64,000 nucleotides of DNA from positions 124,001 through 188,000 of the forward strand of contig DATGZK010000072.1 in assembly GCA_035489755.1 (NCBI GenBank), given 5' to 3'. Positions 8,347 through 18,180 of this stretch are shown here, piece by piece. Every line of letters starts with the position of its first letter. The stretch's first letter is position 1. The DNA comes from UBA9160 sp035489755 (lineage in GTDB: Bacteria > Myxococcota_A > UBA9160). A model generated the notes under the pieces. That model did not search any database. It was not told where the DNA came from and worked only from the letters and a program-made list of their open reading frames with translations. A program made the position numbers and the translations under genes.

Positions 8347-9251
8347 GGTATCGCGACGATGAAGAGCGACCGGTGGTGCACCTGATCGACGGCCACGTGT
8401 ATGTGTTTCGCGCCTTTTACGCGATGCCAGACTTAACGGCCCCAGACGGAACTCCAACGGGCGCCGCCTATGGTTTTACAGCCACGCTCCTCAAATACCT
8501 TGCCGAGCATGCGGTGACCCATCTGGCGTTGTGCTTCGATTGGGCGATGGAAAGTTTCCGAAACGAAATCTTTCCCCTCTACAAGGCCACACGCGGTGCT
8601 CCTCCCGAAGACCTCGTCTCGCAGTTCGAGCTGTGCGCAGAGGTGGCGCGCGCGCTCGGACTGCCGGTGTTTGAGCAGGAGCGCTACGAAGCTGACGATC
8701 TCATCGCGACCCTTGCCGCGAAGCTCGTTTCGCGAGGGTCGAACGTGATCGTTGTGACGAGTGACAAGGATCTGGCACAGCTGGTTCGAGAGGCCGCGAG
8801 CGTCGTGCTCTACGACCTCGCTCGCGACGCGACGCTGGATGCGAGCGGCGTGCGGGCGAAGTTTGGAGTGGATCCCGAGCAGATCCCCGACTACCTCGGG
8901 CTGGTCGGCGACGCGGTCGACAACCTCCCCGGAGTGCCGGGGGTAGGTCCGCGCGGTGCCTCCGCCGCGCTGCGGGCATTTGGCGCGATCGAGGGCATTC
9001 CCGCCGATCCTCGCGCTTGGGCGGGCGTTCCGGTGCGCGGAGCTGCGCGACTCGCGCGCGCCATCGACGCTCACCGCGAGCAGGCCTTGCGCGTGCGCGA
9101 GCTCGCGACCGTCGAACGTGAGGTACCGGGAGTGCGCTGCGGGTTGGATGCCCTCGCCTATCGGGGAGCGCACCGCGATCGCGTCTCCCCGCTCTTCGAG
9201 CGTCTTGGCTGGCGGGGAATCGGGGAGCGGATTGCGCGCTGGCAAGAATGA
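8340..9251 (+). CDS. 5'-3' exonuclease (DNA polymerase I N-terminal domain type)
   Basis: A 303-residue FEN/PIN-like nuclease with the family landmarks VVHLIDGHVYVFRAFYAMP (metal-site Asp), RYEADDLIATLA, VVTSDKDLAQLV, and the helix-hairpin-helix region beginning IPDYLGLVGDAVDNLPGVPGVG. It lacks the 3'-5' exonuclease and polymerase domains of PolI, so it is a stand-alone flap or 5'-end nuclease for replication or repair, comparable to Xni/ExoIX. The start is placed at ATG 8340, overlapping the ACAD stop; an internal GTG at 8343 is an alternative. Its coupling to fatty-acid genes looks incidental. Confidence 0.9.
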   Translation: MVRYRDDEERPVVHLIDGHVYVFRAFYAMPDLTAPDGTPTGAAYGFTATLLKYLAEHAVTHLALCFDWAMESFRNEIFPLYKATRGAPPEDLVSQFELCAEVARALGLPVFEQERYEADDLIATLAAKLVSRGSNVIVVTSDKDLAQLVREAASVVLYDLARDATLDASGVRAKFGVDPEQIPDYLGLVGDAVDNLPGVPGVGPRGASAALRAFGAIEGIPADPRAWAGVPVRGAARLARAIDAHREQALRVRELATVEREVPGVRCGLDALAYRGAHRDRVSPLFERLGWRGIGERIARWQE

Positions 9252-9266
9252 TTGGCAGCGGGGTGC

Positions 9267-10364
9267 TCAACCAAACAAATCGAGCTGCGCTCCGCCCGGC
9301 CTGCGAAAGGCATCCGTCGAGAGCTCTAACGATCGGCGTTCGATTCCGGCGCGCCGCACTGCCAATGCAAACATCGCCTCAATCTGTCGAGCGAAGACGC
9401 CTTCGCCGGTCAGGCGCGAACCGAAACGCGGGTCGTTGAGGCGCCCACCGCGCAGCTCTTGGATGCGGTGGAGCACCTTGTCTTTCCGCTCGGGATAGTG
9501 GAGGGCGAGCCAATCGGCGAAGAGCTGCTTGAGGCCATGAGGTAGGCGAAGCATCACGTATCCCGCCGAGCGGGCGCCGGCGCGCGCAGCCGCAGCCACG
9601 ATCGCTGGGATCTCGGAATCGTTCAGGGCGGGAATCACCGGCGCGATCAAGACTCCGACCGGAACTCGAGCCGCGGCGAGCGCGTGGATCGCGTCGAGCC
9701 GCCGCTCGGGCCGGGAGGCGCGCGGCTCGAGTCGGCGCGCAAGCTCCGCGTCGAGGGTCGTCAGGGAGATCAGCACGAGCGCAGCGCCGATCTCGGCGAG
9801 CCTGTGCAGGAGGTCGGCATCTCGAGTGACCAGATGGCTCTTGGTCACGACCACGACAGGATTGGAGAAGGCAGCCAGCACCTCGAGGCACCGTCGCGTA
9901 AGACCGAGTCGCCGCTCGGCAGGCTGGTAGGGATCCGTGACACCCGAGAGCGCGATCACGCGAGGTCGCCAGCTCGGCCTCGAGAGCTCCCGCTGCAGCA
10001 GCCGCGGCGCATCTTCTTTCACGAAGATCCGACTCTCGAAGTCAAGGCCAGCCGACAGACCGAGGTACTCATGTGTCGGACGCGCATAGCAATAGATGCA
10101 ACCGTGCTCGCAGCCCCGATAAGGATTCACGCTGGTGTCGAAACCGACGTCAGGACTTTCGTTATGCGCGAGAATTTCGCGCGTCGGATCGCGGTAGAGC
10201 TCGGTCTTAAGGGTACGGGGCGGATCGCCTTCGTCCGCAGCACCTGCGACGAGGTCGACCTCCGGCTCGTAGGAGAGCCGTTCAAAGCGACCCGTCGGAT
10301 TTCCAGAGGCCCCGCGGCCCCGCATGGGTCCGTTGGTCTGCATTCCCCATTCTACCGAATGCAT
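9267..10364 (-). CDS. PA0069-family radical SAM protein (spore photoproduct lyase-like)
   Basis: A 365-residue radical SAM enzyme. The [4Fe-4S] cluster motif is C85-x3-C89-x2-C92 (RGCEHGCIYC), preceded by DTSVNPYRGC and followed by ARPTHEYLGLSAGLDFES, the landmarks of the PA0069/Rv2578c family. The reaction of this family is unknown to me. SDPs of the fold are seen in VIALSGVTDPYQPAERRLGLTR and VVTKSHLVTRDADLL. The true start may be M8 or M14 (10343 or 10325), because the family usually begins close to the GRGASGNPTGRF segment. It converges with the exonuclease gene, with 15 bases between the stops. Confidence 0.9.
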   Translation of the reverse strand: MHSVEWGMQTNGPMRGRGASGNPTGRFERLSYEPEVDLVAGAADEGDPPRTLKTELYRDPTREILAHNESPDVGFDTSVNPYRGCEHGCIYCYARPTHEYLGLSAGLDFESRIFVKEDAPRLLQRELSRPSWRPRVIALSGVTDPYQPAERRLGLTRRCLEVLAAFSNPVVVVTKSHLVTRDADLLHRLAEIGAALVLISLTTLDAELARRLEPRASRPERRLDAIHALAAARVPVGVLIAPVIPALNDSEIPAIVAAAARAGARSAGYVMLRLPHGLKQLFADWLALHYPERKDKVLHRIQELRGGRLNDPRFGSRLTGEGVFARQIEAMFALAVRRAGIERRSLELSTDAFRRPGGAQLDLFG

Positions 10365-10531
10365 CGCGGGCGCGGCGCGGGATTGGACAGCGGAGCAAAC
10401 CCTTCATCCACCGCCGCCCCTCGGCGTCGTCGGAGAAGGGTTGCCGAGCGCAACTTCTCGAAGCTCCAAGGCCGACGCGGGCACGGGTACGCGGAGCTGA
10501 GCGCGAATCCGGTTCGATCTACCGGACGCGC

Positions 10532-13201
10532 CTACCTGCGTCCCGACTCGAACCAGCGTCGCAAACCCTGCGCTTCATGCCGACGGAGCTCGGCGTTGAG
10601 ATCGAAGCGCTCAAGGGCCTGCTGCAGCGCTCGCTTCGCCGTCGGAAGGGGGTGCGCGCGGAAGAACGACGCTACGTCGCGCCTTGACGCCGCCGTCTGA
10701 AGAGCGGGGGTCGCTTCCACAAGCCGTGTGACCAGCATCGGCGGCATCCGCTTGCGCAGGGCAGTCCACTTCTTTTTTACAAAGGCCCAGGCGCGCTCCC
10801 GTGCCGCCCGGTTGGCCAGGAGCCGCGTCAGCACGAAGACGACGTCTTGGGTCGACACGGTGTCGCTGAGCGTCAGCGCGAGCGTACGCTCGACGAGCTT
10901 GGGATCACGGAATTCCCCCAACGCAAAAAGGAACCGGCGCCGCTCCTGGGGCGTTCCGGCATCCGCAACGGCCGCGAGGAACGCCTCGTAGCGCGAAACC
11001 TCGCCGATGCGAGCGGCGAGCGCCACCACCGAGTCGGCCAGATTCGCATCAAGACTTGTTCGATCGCGGAGATACGCGCTCGCGCGCGAGGCTGCCTCGG
11101 TGACGACGGGCTCCCACTCGGCGATGTCCCCCAGGAGCCCAACGAGTGCAGAGCGACGCAGTCGCGTGTCGTCCTCCTCCCCCGCGGCGGGCTCCCATCC
11201 GAGCGCCGCCAGCTGCGAGCGGAAACACTCCACGAGCCACGCACGGTAGCGCGCGGGAGTGCTGCCCCCGGCGGCAGGTGCCAACTGCTCGTCCACGAAG
11301 CCGAGCGGTCCCCGCAGAGCCTGGAGCACGTCCGGGCTGGTCTCCGCCTTGAACGCGGCCGCGAGCTCGAGAAAGCTCTCGATCGAAGCTTTGCCCGCGC
11401 GCACGAATGCCCACTGGTCACCGAGCAACGCCATCCGCTCCACCGCGGCGAGCGAGCCGAGCTCCGAAGCCAGCGCGCGAAGCGCCCCGGCGTCGTGCAG
11501 CGCCCGAAAGAAGCCACCTCCGTCGGCGTTGCCATAGACGAACCGGGGCGGGATGGGACCGAGGGCAACCTTTTCCCGAGCCTTTGTGAAGACGCGGCGT
11601 TCAAGCCGAGTCTCCGCCCCCGTTCGGACGCCGATGCGCCCGACCCACGGGATGGGCCAGCGCTGCCCGGACCTTGGGGCCGCGTGCTGCTGGGCCCTGC
11701 GGTTCGCAAAAAACCGTTCCTGGCGCAGCTCCACGGTCTGGCCTTCCTCCCTCAGCCCGAGCGCAACCACCGGGAAGCCCGACTGCTCGATCCACGCGCG
11801 CGCGACGGGTTCGACCGGGAACCCGGCGGCTTCTCCAAGAGCGTTCCACAGATCGGCGGCCACCGCGTTGCCCTCCCGATGGCGCCGGATATAGGTGCGC
11901 ACGCCGTCACGAAAGGTCGAAGGCCCGAGGTAGCGCTCGATCATCCGCACCACGGCCGCGCCCTTTTCGTAGGTAATGAGATCGAAATTTTGGGTTGCGT
12001 CTGCGGGCGTTTTCACGTCGACGTAGATGGGATGAGTGCTGCCCAGCGCATCCAGCTGCAGAGCGGCGGAGCGGTGATGCTCGAAATCGAGCCACATCTT
12101 CCACTCCGGCTTCCAGCCGTCGACAATGGTCGCCGCCATCCAGGTCGCGAAGGCCTCGTTCAACCACAGGTCATTCCACCAGGCCATGGTGACCAGATCG
12201 CCATACCACATGTGCGCAAGCTCATGGCAGATCACCTCCGCTGCACGCTTACGTTCGCTGAGCGTCACCGTTTCCGGATCCACGAGGAGGAGCGTCTCTC
12301 GGAAGAAAACGGCACCCGCGTTCTCCATGGCGCCCGCCTCAAAGTCTGGCACCGCGACGAGATCGAGCTTGCCGTAGGGATACGGCAGGTCGAAATACGC
12401 CTCGAGCCGCGCCAGGGTCTCGCGTGCGACTTCGAGGGCGAAAGCCGTGAGCCGGCCCTTCCCCGGCACATGCCAGACGCGGATCTCGGTCTGCCCGCAG
12501 CGCACCGGTTCCGACGACTCGAGTTCGCCCACCGCCAGCGCAAACAAATAGGTCGAAAGCGGGGCGGTTTGCGCGAAGTGCACGGTCTTGCGCCCGACGG
12601 CGAGCTTCTCGGTCTTTTCGATCGGCGCGTTGGAAACCGCGGCGTTGCTCTCCGCCGTCGTTACGGAGAGCCGGAGGCACGCCTTCATCGCCGGCTCGTC
12701 AAAGCAGGGAAAGAAACGCCTCGCGTCGGCGGCTTCGAGCTGTGTGAAGGCGTAGCGGCGATCGCCGGACCGCGCTGCGTAAAGACCGCGCAGATCGGTA
12801 CGCAGCTCGCCTTCAAAGCCGACCGCCAAAAGTGCCGGTCCAGGATCGATGGTCCGCGCGAAGCGGATCTCCGCGGTTTCATGCTTTCGGTCGTAAGAAA
12901 TCCTCCCGGCGTGTGCACCGCTTGCAGCCACGATCCGTGCCTGGGCAAGCTTGAGATCGACCGCGTGGAGCACAATCTTGCGCGTCGCCCGCTCGAGAAC
13001 GAGCTGGATTGCGACCTCGCCGTGAAACTTCGAACTTCGTGCGGGATCGACTTCGAGCGCTACGCGGTAGTTGGAAGGTCGAACCTCCGGCGAGAGCCTC
13101 AGCGCTCCGTCTCCTCCCGCCTTCGCTCGGTGTCGGCTTCGCGTGGGCGCGCGACGCGGACTCTGTCGGATCGACTTCTTGCCAGCCTTGCGAGGCTTCA
13201 T
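10532..13201 (-). CDS. M1 family aminopeptidase (aminopeptidase N / ERAP-like)
   Basis: Zinc metallo-aminopeptidase of 889 residues that removes N-terminal amino acids from peptides. Zinc ligands and catalytic residues are visible: H326-E-L-A-H330 with the distal E349 (LWLNEAF), and the substrate-binding GAMEN box at 290-294. The C-terminal half matches the helical ERAP1-like domain. ATG 13201 is chosen over an upstream in-frame ATG because GGGAGGGAG sits 8 bases before it and the preceding 56 codons look non-coding. The basic N-terminus (KPRKAGKKSIRQSPRRAPTRSRHR) is low-complexity and has no signal peptide, so a cytoplasmic location is likely. Confidence 0.95.
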   Translation of the reverse strand: MKPRKAGKKSIRQSPRRAPTRSRHRAKAGGDGALRLSPEVRPSNYRVALEVDPARSSKFHGEVAIQLVLERATRKIVLHAVDLKLAQARIVAASGAHAGRISYDRKHETAEIRFARTIDPGPALLAVGFEGELRTDLRGLYAARSGDRRYAFTQLEAADARRFFPCFDEPAMKACLRLSVTTAESNAAVSNAPIEKTEKLAVGRKTVHFAQTAPLSTYLFALAVGELESSEPVRCGQTEIRVWHVPGKGRLTAFALEVARETLARLEAYFDLPYPYGKLDLVAVPDFEAGAMENAGAVFFRETLLLVDPETVTLSERKRAAEVICHELAHMWYGDLVTMAWWNDLWLNEAFATWMAATIVDGWKPEWKMWLDFEHHRSAALQLDALGSTHPIYVDVKTPADATQNFDLITYEKGAAVVRMIERYLGPSTFRDGVRTYIRRHREGNAVAADLWNALGEAAGFPVEPVARAWIEQSGFPVVALGLREEGQTVELRQERFFANRRAQQHAAPRSGQRWPIPWVGRIGVRTGAETRLERRVFTKAREKVALGPIPPRFVYGNADGGGFFRALHDAGALRALASELGSLAAVERMALLGDQWAFVRAGKASIESFLELAAAFKAETSPDVLQALRGPLGFVDEQLAPAAGGSTPARYRAWLVECFRSQLAALGWEPAAGEEDDTRLRRSALVGLLGDIAEWEPVVTEAASRASAYLRDRTSLDANLADSVVALAARIGEVSRYEAFLAAVADAGTPQERRRFLFALGEFRDPKLVERTLALTLSDTVSTQDVVFVLTRLLANRAARERAWAFVKKKWTALRKRMPPMLVTRLVEATPALQTAASRRDVASFFRAHPLPTAKRALQQALERFDLNAELRRHEAQGLRRWFESGRR

Positions 13202-13804
13202 CGCTGCCACTCCCTCCCTGTGCGGCCCGACTATACCCGTGAATTGCCCCTCAACCGGTGAGGGCGTCGCGCTCGTTTCGAGCGAACGCCCACCAACCCT
13301 TCCCTCTTGCCGCGTCTCCGTGCGAGGGACCTGCGTCGGGAGCGAACGCGTGGCCTCGGTGCGAGGCACGACTTTTCCGCAGGCCCCTTTGTGGCTCTCG
13401 CAGGAATGTTCGCCACTCCCTGCGAGTTAGGGAAGCCATGGCACGACCAGGGGGGTTCGTGAGGAGCGACTGTGTCAGCTGCAAAGGACGCCGCGGGCAT
13501 GGGAGTGAGTCCTGAATGACACATCTGGCGGCCCCCGACCACTAGGTAAGGGGAGCCTCGGAGATTCTCTGGTGCTCGCGAGCGGATGGGGCGGCTTGGC
13601 TACGGCGGGTCTCGTGACAGCTGTGCGGCTCGGGCCTTCGCCGGTCTACCCGAGGTCGCAGGCGCGAGTCGCCCATCGGCCGGAATCCCGGGATTTCGCG
13701 GCTTCCCAAGACCAGTTCGGCGTCGAAGCGTCGGGCCCTCGCCGCGGGTCGCAGGGCCTCTGGGTCGCACTGCCTGACCGCTGCCGGCTGCACTTGGAGG
13801 TTGT
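13202..13804. other. intergenic region between divergent M1 peptidase and acylase genes
   Basis: About 600 bases with no convincing gene; the frames present are arginine-rich shadows. It should hold the promoters of both flanking genes. I cannot identify -35/-10 pairs or operators with confidence. The M1 ribosome site is at 13208-13217 (minus) and GGAGG for the acylase at 13796-13800. Confidence 0.45.
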
Positions 13805-16703
13805 ATGGGTTCCGTACGCCTTGCTCTAGTTGCGGCGGCTCTCGGCGTCGCCGCGGCGGCTTGCCTCGGCTGCCCGCCCCATGGGGGAAAGTCGGTCACA
13901 CTGCCCGGACTCACGGGGACCGTGCGCGTAATCACGGACCGCGTTGGATCACCGCACATCTTTGCAGAAAACGATCTCGATCTCGCCCGCGTGCAGGGTT
14001 TCGTACACGCGCGCGATCGCTTCTGGCAGATGGATACAACCCGGCGTGAGGTCAGCGGTGACCTCGGCGAGTTGCTCGGTCCGACGGCGATCAACGGCGA
14101 CATTCAGAACCGCACCATCGGTCTGCGTCGCGCGGCGGAACGCTCGGTCGCGCTCCTCACCTCCGAAGAGCTGGCCGTACTCCAGGCCTACGCGGATGGG
14201 GTAAACGCTTGGCTCGCGTCGAATCCGCTCCCGCCGGAATACGCGCAGCTCGAGCTCACTCAGGCTCGGCCCTGGGACATTGTGGACTCGCTTGCCATCG
14301 GCAAGGGAATTGCGGCGAGCCTCTCGCTTGAGATCGATGCCGGACTCATTGAGAAGCTCGACGAGTACACGACGAAGTGCGCGGCCGCGACGCCTCCTTG
14401 CGATGGGGAGAAGCTGCTGTTCGAGGATGTGCAGCGTTTCGCTCCCATGGATCCAGCGTCGACCGTTCCCGACGCGACGGGCACGTTTCCCTATCTTGTG
14501 GCTCGGACCGTGCGCACCCCCAAGGACCGTACGTTCGTGGCGCAAGCGGCGGCGAGGGTGCGGAGGCTCCGCGCCAAGATTGAGGGCGTCCCTCGTCTCG
14601 CCAAGGCGCTTCACCGCAACGAGACCTTCGAGGGCAGCAACGAGTGGGGCGTATCGGCCGCGACGAGCGAGACCGGCAGGCCCATGATCGCCAACGACCC
14701 CCATCTTGCTCTTGGGGCGCCTTCCACTTTCTACGAGAATCACCTCGCGGTCGCGAACGACCCGCTCGAAGGCCCGCTCAACGTGAACGGTGTCTCCTTC
14801 CCTGGCGCTCCATGGGTGATCCAGGGTCAAAATGATCGGATCACCTGGGGCTCCACGACCAATCCCATGGACGTTTCCGACATCTTCATGGACCACGTCG
14901 TCGGTAAAGTCAGCGGGTGTCCGGCTCAAACCTGCATTCAGTCCGGCTCGGATCTCTACCCCGTCAAGTTTGAGCTGGCCCAGTACCTCGTGAACACTCC
15001 GGGGGATGGCACGCTCGACAACCTCGTGGACTCCGGCATCGGCTTCGAGCAGCGCATCATCGCGACGGTGGATGACGAGCGCCGCAGCTTCGCTCCCATC
15101 GTCGAAGTGGATGATGGGCTCGCTCTGCTTTCCGGGCAGGAGACGCACGTGCTTACGCTCCAGTTCACGGGCTTCCACGGCACAAAGGAGCTAGAGACCT
15201 TCGGCATCTGGAACCGCGCCAAGAACCTCCAGGATTTCATGGTCGGACTGAAAAGCTTCACCTTCGGCTCGCAGAACTGGGCCTATGCCGACGTCGAAGG
15301 AAACCTTGGCTACTTCACGAGCGCGGAGCTACCCCTACGAAAGGATCTGGAGAACGGCGCGGTCGTGGGGCGCCCGCCGTATTTCGTGCGCGACGGCATA
15401 TCGGGCGAAGACAACTGGGTGTATGATCCCGCGCACTCTCAGGGACAAGTCATCCCCTTCGCTGTCCTTCCCTTTAGCGAGATGCCGCAGACCCTCAATC
15501 CGACGAACGGCTTCTTTGCCAATGCCAACAACGATCCGGCAGGCACAAATCTCGACAACAATCCCATAAACCAGCGGCGACGTTCGAAGCCTTCCGCCAT
15601 CTACTACCTGGACGCAAGCTACGATATCGGCTTGCGCGCGCATCACTCGTCTCTTGAAGGAGAAGCTCGAGCGGGGCGGGAAGGTCGGCGCGGACGATCT
15701 GCGCCACATGCAAGGGAACACCCAGGAACTGGATGCGGAGCTCTTGGTACCGTTCCTCCTGGGGGCATTTTCGAACGCCAACTCCGGAGGTGCGGCTCCC
15801 GCGCTGGCCGCGCTCGCACAAGATCCGCGGATTTGCGAGTCCATTGGACGCCTCGCCGCCTGGGACTTCTCGACACCGACCGGGATCCCCGAAGGCTATG
15901 ACGCAAGCGATGAGGACGGGAAGCGCACACCGGGGGTCTCTCAGGAGGAGGCCGCGCGCAGCGTTGCGGCGACGATCTACAACGCGTGGCGTGCGCAGGC
16001 GATTAAGGAGACGATTGATCCCGCGCTCTCCGGCATCGGCGTGTCAGGTGTGGACGGGGGCCATGCCCTGATCGCACTCTATCATCTCCTCTCCCAGACC
16101 CCATTCACGGGCGTGGGCGCCTCCGGCGTCGACTTCTTCCCCATGCCTGCGGGAATTTCCGCCGAGGGCCGCCGCGACGCTGTGCTCCTCGGTGCGTTGC
16201 GCGACGCCCTCGATACGCTCGCAGGGCCGGCCTATGCCGCCGCCTATTCGGGTTCGACACACCAGGACGACTACCGCTGGGGAAAACTGCACCGCATTAC
16301 GTTTCAACATCTCCTGGGCGGCGCGTTCAACATCCCCCCCGCGGCGGGTTTCACGGACCTCGCGCCGACCCTTCCAGGCCTCTCGCGCGACGGCGGCTAC
16401 GAGGTCATCAATGCCTCCTCATACGACGCCCGCGCCGAAGATGCGAACTCGTTCGGCTTCGGAAGCGGCCCTGTGCGGCGCTACGTGGGTGTGCCCAAGT
16501 CGGGCCACGGGTTTGACGACGGCGGGATCGAGGGTTGGAACGTCATCCCCGGCGGATCCTCGGGGAATCCTGCCAGTCCGCTCTACGCGAAGCAGCTCGG
16601 CGACTGGCTCACGGTGGATCAGCACCCGGTCGTGATGTCGGAGTCCGAGGCGTTGAGCGGAGCGCTTCAGGTGGAGAGCTTCAGCGCGCCGAAATCTCCC
16701 TAG
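13805..16703 (+). pseudogene. penicillin acylase (Ntn-hydrolase) family lipoprotein, interrupted by one frameshift
   Basis: An exported amidase of the penicillin G acylase / AHL-acylase family, which is cut autocatalytically into alpha and beta chains. The N-terminus is a lipoprotein signal with lipobox AAAC (Cys20). GLTGTVRVITDRVGSPHIFAEN and GFVHARDRFWQMDTTRREV mark the alpha chain. The beta-chain nucleophile is Ser278 in EGSNEWGVS, followed by MIANDPHL. The frame runs from 13805 to about 15641 and continues in another frame (LLKEKLERGGKVG...) to 16703, giving about 966 residues in total. The break lies in a GC dinucleotide repeat at 15634-15641: one more GC unit would restore a continuous reading GLRARITRLLKEK. 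It may therefore be a recent slippage mutation or a sequence error in an intact gene. Confidence 0.85.
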
Positions 16704-16724
16704 CGACTCGAAGCGTTTTTCGGC

Positions 16725-17420
16725 TCACCACTTCTCGGCGTAGGGCCTAAGGTCTAGCTCGAACGTCCACGCGGAGCGCTCTTGTGTCGCGACGTGGAAG
16801 ACGCTTTCCGCGATGGAATCGGGCTTCAGGAAGAAATCATCGGCCCGGTCCCGAAGAAAGCGGCGCGTGCCCGGGGTGTCAATCACGCCGTCCACCACCA
16901 CGTACGCCACGTGGACGCCGCGTGGGCCGAGGCTGCGCGCCATCGATTGCGCGAGCGAGCGCTGGGCCGCCTTGGCAGGTGCGAACGCCGCGAATCCCGC
17001 GCCCCCGCGCAGTGCGGCCGTGGCTCCGATCACGACGATGGCACCGCTCCCACGCGAGACCATGTCGCTGGCAGCCTCGCGCCCGCAAAGGAAGAGCGAA
17101 AGCGTATTGACGCGCCAGGCGGACTCCATGGCTTCCGCCGTCACTTCGAGGAAGCCGCCGAGGACAGCGTTGCCCGCGTTCTGCACCAAGGTATCCACGG
17201 GACCCAGCTCGTGACGGACGCGATCGAACGTCTCCTTCACCGAAGCCGCCTCGGCGACGTCCGCGGTGAACCCGTGGGCGCCAGGGATTGCTGCCTCGAG
17301 TTCGCGCAGTTTGTCCGCCGAGCGAGCGAGCATGGCCACGCGCCAGCCCGCATGTGCGAAGCGACGCACGCAGGATGCGCCATTTCCCGGACCGACTCCT
17401 GTTACCACACAGACCGGCAT
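16725..17420 (-). CDS. SDR-family protein with non-canonical active site
   Basis: A 231-residue Rossmann-fold short-chain dehydrogenase/reductase relative. The cofactor motif is VVTGVGPGNGASCVRRF, and NAG at 81-83 is intact. At the YxxxK position it reads F146-A-P-A-K150, so the catalytic tyrosine is phenylalanine, and the usual catalytic serine region reads IGATAALRG with no serine. I recall an SDR subgroup with this GATA...FAxAK pattern, so the change is probably ancestral; the chemistry is unknown. The start at ATG 17420 gives the exact Rossmann N-terminus, although the frame is open further upstream across the divergent GST gene. A -10-like TATACT lies 6 bases before the ATG. Confidence 0.85.
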   Translation of the reverse strand: MPVCVVTGVGPGNGASCVRRFAHAGWRVAMLARSADKLRELEAAIPGAHGFTADVAEAASVKETFDRVRHELGPVDTLVQNAGNAVLGGFLEVTAEAMESAWRVNTLSLFLCGREAASDMVSRGSGAIVVIGATAALRGGAGFAAFAPAKAAQRSLAQSMARSLGPRGVHVAYVVVDGVIDTPGTRRFLRDRADDFFLKPDSIAESVFHVATQERSAWTFELDLRPYAEKW

Positions 17421-17434
17421 ACAATCAGTATAGT
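17420..17434. promoter_or_regulatory. overlapping divergent -10 elements between SDR and GST genes
   Basis: The 48 bases between the divergent starts contain TATACT on the minus strand (17427-17432), 6 bases from the SDR ATG, and TACAAT (17420-17425) and TATAGT (17429-17434) on the plus strand, reading toward the GST gene. The two transcripts probably share one compact promoter region. The SDR has no Shine-Dalgarno and would be leaderless. No -35 hexamers are convincing. Confidence 0.4.
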
Positions 17435-17468
17435 GAGGGAGAAGGAAAAACACCCGGGGACGAACGCA

Positions 17469-18164
17469 ATGATCACGCTTTTTCAGTTCGAAGTATCGCC
17501 CTATTGCGACAAAATCCGCAGGATCCTCCACTGGAAGCGGCAGCCCTACCAGATCGAAGAGATCCCTCTTTCGCGGGCCTTCACGCGTGTTCGCAGACTT
17601 AATCCCGCGGCCAAATTGCCGTGTCTCGAGCACGACGGGCGTATGATCAGCGACTCCACCGACATCGCGTACTACTTGGAAGAAAAATTTCCTGAGCCGC
17701 CGCTGGTTCCAAAGGACCCGCAGCTGCGCGGGCTGTGTCATATGCTGGAGGACTGGGCCGACGAGAGCCTCTATTTCTACGAAATGCGCCTGCGCTTCAC
17801 ACTCCCGCACAATGCGCGTCGCTGGATCCCTGAGCTCACGAAGCACGATCCCCGCTGGATGAGAACGGCGGCCAGCTATTTCATACCGATCATGATGCGA
17901 GGCGTACTCTCCCGTCAGGGCGTCGGACGCAAACCGCTTGAATGCGTGTTGCGCGACATTGAGCGGCATGTAGGGGCGATCGAAGACTGGCTAAATGGCC
18001 GGGAGTGGCTCGTCGGCGATGCACTCTCACTGGCCGACCTCAGCGTATTCGCGCAGCTCGCGTGCATTCGCGGAGCGGAGGAAGGAGCACGGATCGTCGA
18101 GGGCTCTCGTCCCGTCACGGAATGGATGGAACGTGTGGACCAAGCGACGGGGGCAACGGCCTAG
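17469..18164 (+). CDS. glutathione S-transferase family protein
   Basis: A 231-residue complete GST: an N-terminal thioredoxin-like domain (MITLFQFEVSPYCDKIRRIL, with a single Cys at the CxxC-like site; then NPAAKLPCLEHDGR with cis-Pro, and DSTDIAYYLEEKFP as the glutathione-binding segment) and a C-terminal helical domain (WLVGDALSLADLSVFAQLACI). The SPYC site suggests a Cys-type GST (beta/omega-like reductase chemistry) more than a Tyr- or Ser-type. Soluble. It is divergent from the SDR gene and converges on msrA. The ATG at 17469 is fixed by the domain start. Confidence 0.9.
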   Translation: MITLFQFEVSPYCDKIRRILHWKRQPYQIEEIPLSRAFTRVRRLNPAAKLPCLEHDGRMISDSTDIAYYLEEKFPEPPLVPKDPQLRGLCHMLEDWADESLYFYEMRLRFTLPHNARRWIPELTKHDPRWMRTAASYFIPIMMRGVLSRQGVGRKPLECVLRDIERHVGAIEDWLNGREWLVGDALSLADLSVFAQLACIRGAEEGARIVEGSRPVTEWMERVDQATGATA

Positions 18165-18180
18165 CCGCCCCCGGAGAGTC

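Noticed and set aside
10847..13261. 804-codon plus-strand open frame opposite the M1 peptidase
   Set aside because: It is the antisense shadow of a gene with complete zinc and GAMEN motifs.
17421..17969. 183-codon upstream extension of the minus-strand SDR
   Set aside because: It lies opposite the GST coding region and precedes the exact Rossmann start, so it is a shadow.
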